A stretch of 41,336 bases of DNA, taken from positions 1 through 41,336 of the forward strand of contig NZ_MCGB01000038.1 of NCBI RefSeq assembly GCF_001699815.1. Reading direction: 5' to 3'. This DNA is from Ralstonia pickettii. GTDB lineage: Bacteria > Pseudomonadota > Gammaproteobacteria > Burkholderiales > Burkholderiaceae. Both the position numbers and the translations under genes were made by a program. This document shows positions 36,347-41,336 of the stretch, piece after piece; the stretch's first letter is position 1, and every line of letters starts with the position of its first letter. The notes under the pieces were generated by a model. The model did no database searches. It was not told the DNA's origin and saw only the letters and a program-made list of their open reading frames with translations.

Positions 36347-37228
36347 CTAGGCCAGCGTCGCGGCGCCTTCCCGGCGCGCGCGCGCCAGCACCTGCAGGCC
36401 GAGCAGCACGAGATTATCGTGCATCTGGAACGGCATGCGCAGATGCGGCCCCAGTGCGGCGCGCGCCCCGCCGCTCAGCACGCAGCGTGCCGGGCCGGGG
36501 TATTGCTTCTGCAGTGCCTGCCACGTCTGTGCAATTGCACCTGCCTGGGCGATGACGCAGCCCAGCGCGATGGCGTCCTGCGTATTGTCGGCCCAGGGCG
36601 GCGCCACAACGTCGCCCGCGCTCAGGTAGCCGACGTCCACTTCGGGCAACTGCGCCGTGTTGCGTGACAACGCGTGCATCATCAATGTGAGGCCGGGCAG
36701 GATCAGGCCGCCGGCAAACAAGCCATCGGGTGTGACGATGTCGAGCGTGGTGGCCGTGCCGGCCGTCACGAGCAGCAGGGCGGTGTCGGGCCACAGATGG
36801 CGTGCACCGACCGCACCGATCCACCGGTCGGTGCCGAGTTGCGTTGGGTCGCGATACCCATTGCGCAGGCCGGCGGTGGCGTCTTCCGATGCCGCAATGC
36901 ACACGCGCGCTCCGTCGAACACGCGGGCGATGCGTGCGGTGAGCGCATCGCGCAGTGCGGGGCCAGCCACCGCGCTGATCCATACCTCGGGCGGCGCAAC
37001 GCCGGAGGCGTGGCAATCGCGCCAGTCTTCCACCAGCTCGGCCAATCGATCATGCGCGCGGGCGCCGGCATGCTGCCAGGGTGTGCCGCCGGGTTCCTCG
37101 GGCAGCGCGGGTTCGGCATCGGCACCGCCGGCAATCCACGCCCATTTGATGCGCGTGTTCCCTGCGTCGATCAGCAAGAGCGGACGGGCGGGGGCGGCGT
37201 GCGCGGCGGACACCTTCAGGCGCGTCAT
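36347..37228 (-). CDS. coaX: Type III pantothenate kinase
   Basis: First step of coenzyme A synthesis, phosphorylating pantothenate with ATP. The 293-residue protein shows the ASKHA-fold marks: [13 protein letters not shown] (Asp21), [13 protein letters not shown] and [15 protein letters not shown], with LSGGARAAL near the end. The ATG overlaps the birA stop in ATGA, so the genes are translationally coupled, an arrangement common for birA-coaX. An Ala/Gly-rich insertion ([17 protein letters not shown]) lengthens it relative to many homologues. Confidence 0.94.
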   Translation of the reverse strand: MTRLKVSAAHAAPARPLLLIDAGNTRIKWAWIAGGADAEPALPEEPGGTPWQHAGARAHDRLAELVEDWRDCHASGVAPPEVWISAVAGPALRDALTARIARVFDGARVCIAASEDATAGLRNGYRDPTQLGTDRWIGAVGARHLWPDTALLLVTAGTATTLDIVTPDGLFAGGLILPGLTLMMHALSRNTAQLPEVDVGYLSAGDVVAPPWADNTQDAIALGCVIAQAGAIAQTWQALQKQYPGPARCVLSGGARAALGPHLRMPFQMHDNLVLLGLQVLARARREGAATLA

Positions 37229-38106
37229 GGCTGCTCCGCATCTGCGCTGCGCAAGGAGACCTCGCCGCTGTGAATCCACTGCACACGTCCGCCCGATTCA
37301 ATCGCCAGACGGCCTTGTGCGTCGATTCCATGCGCCACGCCTTCGAGCACCACGCTACCGTCCTGCCACAGACGCACGCGCTCCCCGGCAAAGGCATCGC
37401 GGGCCGCAAACGGCGCAACGAACGGCGCCAGGCCCTGTAAGCCGAAGCGCTGCAGGTGCTCACCCAGCGATGTGAGCAGCGCCGAAAACACGGCGTTCGC
37501 CTCCGGCGCATCCACCAGTTCTTCCACGCCCGACAGGCCCCGGCCGAGCGTGGTTTCCAGCACGTGCGGCCGTTCCAGGTTCAGGCCGATGCCGATGACG
37601 GTCCAGGTCCGGCCCGGCGCTGTCCGCACGGTCTCGACCAGGATGCCGGCCAGCTTGCGCCCGGCGATCTGCACATCGTTGGGCCACTTGAGGCTGAGGG
37701 CCTGTCCGCTGCCGCCGCGGGCTTCCGCGTACCCAGCCACGGCCTCAACCACGGCCACGCCCACGGCCAGGCTCAGTCCGCCGAGCTGCGCGGGCTCACC
37801 CGCAAAGGCGCAGGCGATGGAGAAGGTCAAACCGTGGTCGCCATCCCACGGGCGGCCCTGTCGGCCGCGTCCTGCGGTCTGGCGTTGCGCGGCCAGCACG
37901 CGCGCGCCCACGAGCGGCGCGTTGCCGGCATGGGCGGGCGTCGCCGTGTAGGCAGGCCACGTGGCATCGCGCACGGCGGCCATCAGATCGGCGTTGGTGG
38001 AGCCGGTGGCCTCGACCACATCGACGGGCCAGCCGGCAGCCGGACCGCTGGGCTGGATACGCTCGCGCGCAAGGCGCCACCCCGCGGAGGGTTCGGCAAG
38101 AGACAT
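37225..38106 (-). CDS. birA: Biotin-[acetyl-CoA carboxylase] ligase, without DNA-binding domain
   Basis: Attaches biotin to carboxylase subunits. The 293-residue protein contains the biotinyl-AMP loop GRGRQGRPW at residues 79-87, KWPND at 140-144 with Lys151 in GRKLAG, and a C-terminal SH3-like domain ([20 protein letters not shown]). It starts close to the catalytic domain, so the N-terminal winged helix of E. coli BirA is missing; it should not repress biotin genes. It overlaps coaX by four bases. It is divergent from the Mla operon, and a palindrome lies upstream. Confidence 0.93.
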   Translation of the reverse strand: MSLAEPSAGWRLARERIQPSGPAAGWPVDVVEATGSTNADLMAAVRDATWPAYTATPAHAGNAPLVGARVLAAQRQTAGRGRQGRPWDGDHGLTFSIACAFAGEPAQLGGLSLAVGVAVVEAVAGYAEARGGSGQALSLKWPNDVQIAGRKLAGILVETVRTAPGRTWTVIGIGLNLERPHVLETTLGRGLSGVEELVDAPEANAVFSALLTSLGEHLQRFGLQGLAPFVAPFAARDAFAGERVRLWQDGSVVLEGVAHGIDAQGRLAIESGGRVQWIHSGEVSLRSADAEQP

Positions 38107-38134
38107 AAAGATGGGTGATCAGGTTCGCGCTAAG

Positions 38135-38149
38135 AATGCGCGCATTGTA
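38135..38149 (-). promoter_or_regulatory. Palindrome overlapping candidate birA -10 box
   Basis: AATGCGCGCATT (38135-38146) is a perfect 12-bp palindrome; on the minus strand TACAAT (38149-38144) overlaps it, 38 bp upstream of the birA ATG. No convincing -35 box. Confidence 0.4.
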
Positions 38150-38205
38150 CGAGCGGTGCCGCAAACACGGGTCTGGTGCTTGCTTCAAGCGACGCAAAGG
38201 CCTCA

Positions 38206-38253
38206 CAGTGTGGCAGCCAGTGTGACAGTGTTTGGCGACGCGTTGGCTACAAT
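38206..38253 (+). promoter_or_regulatory. Candidate Mla-operon promoter region with CAGTGT repeats
   Basis: CAGTGT occurs three times (38206, 38218, 38226) just upstream of a -10-like TACAAT at 38248-38253, which is 38 bp before the permease start. The -35 match (GTGACA at 38222) is 20 bp from the -10 box, longer than ideal. Confidence 0.38.
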
Positions 38254-38291
38254 TCGACCGATAGCCGGCATCACCGCTTACGGAGACCCGT

Positions 38292-39416
38292 TTGATCACC
38301 TTCCGTACACCGCAGCTTGAGGTGCGCGTTGTCGATGGACGCTCCGTCGCCTTTCTCTCTGGCGACTGGACCACGCTTGCCCTGGCCGAACGCGCCGGCG
38401 TGCGCAGCGCCCGCCAGCAGATCCGCGCCGGGCTGGACAACGCCAACGCGTGGTGCCTGACCGAAGTCGGCCGTATCGACCACTTTGGCGCGCAACTGCT
38501 CTGGCGTGCCTGGGGCAATCAGTGGCCCGAACATCTGGATGCCCGGCCCGACCAGCGCCGCATGCTCGATCGTGTTGCCAAGCTCGACCCCGGCGGCTGG
38601 AAGCAGCGCCTGGCGCCCCGCATGAACCCCGTGGCGATCCTCGGCGAGGGCATGCTCGATTTTTTCGATCACGCGGGCAATGGCATCGCCATGGTCGGCC
38701 AGCTCGTGTTCGACCTGGGCAGGTTCGTGCGCGCGCCGCATCGCGGGCCGTGGCGCGAGATCTCCGCCAACATCTACAGCACGGGCTACAAGGCGCTGGG
38801 CATCACCGCGCTGGTGGGCTTCCTGATCGGCATCGTGCTCAGCTACCTGTCGGCCAACCAGTTGCGCGTATTCGGGGCCAGCATCTTCATCGTCAACATT
38901 TTGGGGATGGCCATCATCCGCGAGCTCGGGCCGGTGCTGGCGGCGATTCTGGTGGCTGGGCGTTCGGGTTCAGCCATCACTGCGCAGATCGGCGTGATGC
39001 GCGTGACCGAAGAGCTGGATGCGATGCGCGTGATGGGCATCTCGCACGGTTTCCGCCTGATCCTGCCCAAGGTGATTGCGCTGGCGATTGCCATGCCGCT
39101 GCTGGTGGCGTGGACGGATCTACTCGCGCTGGCGGGCGGTATTCTCGCGGCCAAGTTCCAGCTCGACATCAGCCCGACGTATTTCATCACCTCGTTGCCC
39201 GATGCTGTGCCGGTGGCCAACCTGTGGCTCGGCATTGGCAAGGGCGTGGTGTTTGGCATGCTGATCGCGCTGGTGGCCTGCCACTTCGGCCTGCGCATCC
39301 AGCCCAACACGCAGAGCCTGGGCGAGGGCACGACGACGTCCGTCGTGGTGTCGATCACCATCGTCATCCTGGCAGACGCGGTGTTTGCCATCCTCTTCAA
39401 GGACGTCGGGATATGA
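38292..39416 (+). CDS. MlaE-type phospholipid ABC permease with N-terminal STAS domain
   Basis: A 374-residue inner-membrane permease of an MCE-type lipid transport system. The first 100 or so residues form a STAS/MlaB-like domain (VDGRSVAFLSGDWTTL, CLTEVGRIDHFGAQLL), and the rest is the MlaE domain with about five helices (GYKALGITALVGFLIGIVLSY, IIRELGPVLAAILVAGRSG, AQIGVMRVTEELDAM). Fusing STAS to the permease replaces the separate MlaB. The start is TTG 38292, with GGAG six bases before it and no better ATG. The stop overlaps the next gene in ATGA. Confidence 0.92.
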   Translation: MITFRTPQLEVRVVDGRSVAFLSGDWTTLALAERAGVRSARQQIRAGLDNANAWCLTEVGRIDHFGAQLLWRAWGNQWPEHLDARPDQRRMLDRVAKLDPGGWKQRLAPRMNPVAILGEGMLDFFDHAGNGIAMVGQLVFDLGRFVRAPHRGPWREISANIYSTGYKALGITALVGFLIGIVLSYLSANQLRVFGASIFIVNILGMAIIRELGPVLAAILVAGRSGSAITAQIGVMRVTEELDAMRVMGISHGFRLILPKVIALAIAMPLLVAWTDLLALAGGILAAKFQLDISPTYFITSLPDAVPVANLWLGIGKGVVFGMLIALVACHFGLRIQPNTQSLGEGTTTSVVVSITIVILADAVFAILFKDVGI

Positions 39417-40291
39417 CGCGGCCCCGCCATCCTCACATCAAGCACGCAGCGGAACCGGCGGCAATTACGCCCGCGCGCGAACGCGTGATCGAGATGCGCA
39501 ACGTCACCAAGCGCTACGGCAAGGTGACCGTGCTCGACAACATCGATCTGGACGTATTTCGCGGCGAGGTGCTTTCCATCGTGGGCGGTTCGGGAAGCGG
39601 CAAGACGACATTGCTGCGCCAGGTGGTGGGGCTGGAGAAACCCTCCTCGGGCACGATCCACATCTTTGGCGAAGAGCTGACCTGCCAGGTGGGCAACGAT
39701 CTGCAGTCGATGCGTAACCGCTGGGGCATGCAGTTCCAGCACGGTGCGCTCTTCTCGGCGCTGTCCGTGATCGACAACGTGGCATTGCCGATGCGCGAAT
39801 TGCGCACACTGCCCGACGCGTTCATCCAGCGCGTGGCGATGCTCAAGCTGCAGATGGTGGGGCTCAAATCCACCGATGCCGACAAGATGCCGTCGGACCT
39901 GTCGGGCGGCATGATCAAGCGCGTGGCGCTCGCGCGGGCATTGTCGCTGGAGCCGGAGCTGGTGTTTCTGGACGAGCCGACCGCCGGGCTGGACCCGCGC
40001 GCGTCGGACGATTACGTCGCGCTCATCCGCGAGTTGCGCCAGGAACTGGGCCTGACCGTGGTGATGGTGACGCACGATCTCGACACCCTGGTGGCGCTGT
40101 CCGACCGCATTGCGGTGCTGGCGGATCGCAAGGTGGTGGCGGCCAAGCCGCTGGACCAGATCATTCAGATTGATCATCCGTTCATCAAGGAGTATTTCCT
40201 GGGTGAGCGGGGCAAACGGGCCCTGTTGGCGCTGGGCTCGCAGATGACGGAGGCGGTGGCTGCAGCCTCGCTTTCGACGCAGGAGGATTGA
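39413..40291 (+). CDS. MlaF-type ABC ATPase
   Basis: The 292-residue ATPase of the lipid transporter. Walker A is GGSGSGKTT at residues 58-66, the Q loop lies in GMQFQHGALFSAL, the signature is LSGGM at 163-167 and Walker B is LVFLDEP at 183-189, followed by TAGLDP and the switch His in VTHDLDTL. An N-terminal extension of about 25 residues precedes the domain. The GALFSAL segment after the Q loop is characteristic of MlaF/Mkl ATPases. Overlaps the permease gene by four bases and the MlaD gene by one. Confidence 0.95.
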   Translation: MTRPRHPHIKHAAEPAAITPARERVIEMRNVTKRYGKVTVLDNIDLDVFRGEVLSIVGGSGSGKTTLLRQVVGLEKPSSGTIHIFGEELTCQVGNDLQSMRNRWGMQFQHGALFSALSVIDNVALPMRELRTLPDAFIQRVAMLKLQMVGLKSTDADKMPSDLSGGMIKRVALARALSLEPELVFLDEPTAGLDPRASDDYVALIRELRQELGLTVVMVTHDLDTLVALSDRIAVLADRKVVAAKPLDQIIQIDHPFIKEYFLGERGKRALLALGSQMTEAVAAASLSTQED

Positions 40292-41259
40292 TGGAAAACA
40301 AAGCCCACGCATTCCTGGCCGGGCTGTTTACGATCGGGCTGATCATCTTCATCGGCCTGGCCGTCATGTGGTTCAACCGAGACCAGACCGTGCGCTTGCC
40401 GTACGACGTGGTCACGCGTTCGACCGTCAACGGGCTGAATCCGCAGGCTTCCGTGAAATACCGCGGCCTGGACGTCGGCAAGGTCGACAGCATCCGCTTT
40501 GACGACAAGGTGCCAGGGCAGATCGTGGTGCGCGTGCTGGTCGACAAGGATGCGCCCATCACCACGACCACGTACGGCCGGCTGGCCTATCAGGGCGTGA
40601 CGGGCCTCGCCTATGTGCAGCTCGACGACCGCGGCTTTGACAACAGCAAGCGCGCGCCCAGTCCTGTGCGCTTGGCCACGTCGGACAAAGACCCTGCCCG
40701 CATCCGCATGGAAGCCGGCTTCCTCGACGAGCTGGACAAGCGCGGCGACCAGATGCTCTCCAAGCTCGATCAGACGCTGAACTCGCTGTCGATCATGTTT
40801 GACGACGAGCACCGCCAGCAGGTCACGGCGTCGCTGCAATCGTTCCAGAAGACGATGGACGCCTACAGCACGCTCGCACAGCAGGCCGAGCCGACGATGC
40901 GCCGCCTGCCGCAGATTGCCGACAACCTTGATTCCACGCTGGTGGCCACGCGCAAGCTCACTCAGTCGCTGTCCGACCCGAAGGGGCCGTTGATGTCGAC
41001 GCTCTCGGGCGCCGGGACGGATCTGACGGCGGCAACGCAGTCGATGCAATCCGCCGCCAATGTGCTGACCTACGAAACGCTGCCGCAGCTCAATGGCTTT
41101 GCACGCGAGGCCCGTCAGGCCGTGCGCGGCTTCGACCATGCCGTGACCGACTTCAACGCCCGGCCGCAAAGCGTGCTGTTTGGCCCCGCACCCGGCGCGC
41201 CCGACCCCGGTGAAACCGGCTTCACCGCGCCCGCCGCCCGCGCTTCGGCTCAGCCCTGA
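40291..41259 (+). CDS. MlaD-type MCE-domain protein
   Basis: A 322-residue bitopic protein that carries lipids across the periplasm as part of the Mla-type system. One membrane helix (AGLFTIGLIIFIGLAVMW) is followed by the MCE domain at about residues 38-115 (YDVVTRSTVNGLNPQASVKYRG, LDVGKVDSI) and a long helical region (about 140-290) rich in Gln/Ser, ending in a Pro/Ala tail. It is longer than E. coli MlaD (about 180 residues) and resembles PqiB/YebT-adjacent single-MCE proteins of Burkholderiales. Its ATG overlaps the ATPase stop (TGATG), with GGAGGA before it. Confidence 0.92.
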   Translation: MENKAHAFLAGLFTIGLIIFIGLAVMWFNRDQTVRLPYDVVTRSTVNGLNPQASVKYRGLDVGKVDSIRFDDKVPGQIVVRVLVDKDAPITTTTYGRLAYQGVTGLAYVQLDDRGFDNSKRAPSPVRLATSDKDPARIRMEAGFLDELDKRGDQMLSKLDQTLNSLSIMFDDEHRQQVTASLQSFQKTMDAYSTLAQQAEPTMRRLPQIADNLDSTLVATRKLTQSLSDPKGPLMSTLSGAGTDLTAATQSMQSAANVLTYETLPQLNGFAREARQAVRGFDHAVTDFNARPQSVLFGPAPGAPDPGETGFTAPAARASAQP

Positions 41260-41268
41260 GGAGATTCC

Positions 41269-41336
41269 ATGCCGATGTTGTCCGCTGTGTTCCGCCGCGC
41301 GTGCGCGCTGCCTGCCCTGATGGCGCTGTCGCTCCT
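41269..41336 (+). CDS. Start of a probable ABC-transport auxiliary lipoprotein, cut by window edge
   Basis: Only 22 codons are visible: MPMLSAVFRRACALPALMALS, a signal-peptide-like start with basic then hydrophobic residues. GAGGAG stands six bases before the ATG, and the gene begins 9 bp after the MlaD stop. In related operons this position holds a PqiC/DUF330-type auxiliary lipoprotein; that identity is inferred from context, since the lipobox would lie beyond the edge. Confidence 0.6.
   Translation, partial: MPMLSAVFRRACALPALMALSL

Overview
The window looks like chromosomal DNA of a high-GC betaproteobacterium of the family Burkholderiaceae, most probably Ralstonia or a close relative. 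The grounds are gene content and order (liuR-liuA-aceK-can, argS-SPOR-dsbA, split metH, birA-coaX-SPOR-rfaE2, a STAS-MlaE/MlaF/MlaD operon, a PhaM-type protein beside a patatin) and protein families typical of that group (DUF1840, DUF3567, DUF3108, DUF883). Genes are tightly packed on both strands. I see no tRNA, rRNA, CRISPR array, insertion sequence, integrase or phage gene, so this is core chromosome rather than an accessory island.

Layout. 1-6.2 kb: carbonic anhydrase (cut by the left edge), isocitrate dehydrogenase kinase/phosphatase and isovaleryl-CoA dehydrogenase on the minus strand, with the MerR regulator LiuR and, divergently, a metallo-beta-lactamase-fold hydrolase and an ABM-domain protein. 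Two copies of a 24-bp LiuR-type palindrome lie in front of liuA and in the liuR/hydrolase gap. 6.3-11.4 kb: a cytoplasmic BtuF-like protein coupled to an SDR, then dsbA, a SPOR protein and argS. 11.6-17.3 kb: small stress/envelope genes (DUF1840, ferritin-like, DUF883, DUF1328, entericidin, a secreted Lys/Ala-rich protein) around a CHASE3 histidine kinase and two response regulators. 17.5-21.6 kb: methionine synthase split into two genes with a VOC-fold gene between them. 21.8-22.5 kb: rhodanese and DUF3567.

22.9-30.8 kb is a catabolic-looking stretch: an enol-lactonase-like hydrolase, a DUF3108 protein, two IclR regulators, a fumarylacetoacetate-hydrolase-family enzyme, a luciferase-like monooxygenase, an orphan periplasmic amino-acid-type binding protein and an enoyl-CoA hydratase. 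30.8-32.9 kb: a PhaM-type PHA-granule protein whose C-terminus is shifted out of frame, then a patatin. 32.9-36.2 kb: membrane-anchored glutathione peroxidase, a di-iron ferritin/desaturase-fold protein, rfaE2 and a second SPOR protein. 36.3-38.1 kb: birA-coaX, overlapping by four bases. 38.3 kb to the right edge: an Mla-type phospholipid transport operon whose last gene is cut.

Most of the window is recognisable housekeeping and envelope/stress biology. The observations most worth a second look are the interleaved inverted repeats upstream of the DUF3567 gene, the split metH with an intervening VOC gene, the one-base frame break in the PhaM-type gene (both frames encode a basic tail), the LiuR palindrome that fills a promoter spacer, and the IclR-flanked catabolic stretch. 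I cannot claim a clearly new multi-gene system from sequence alone.
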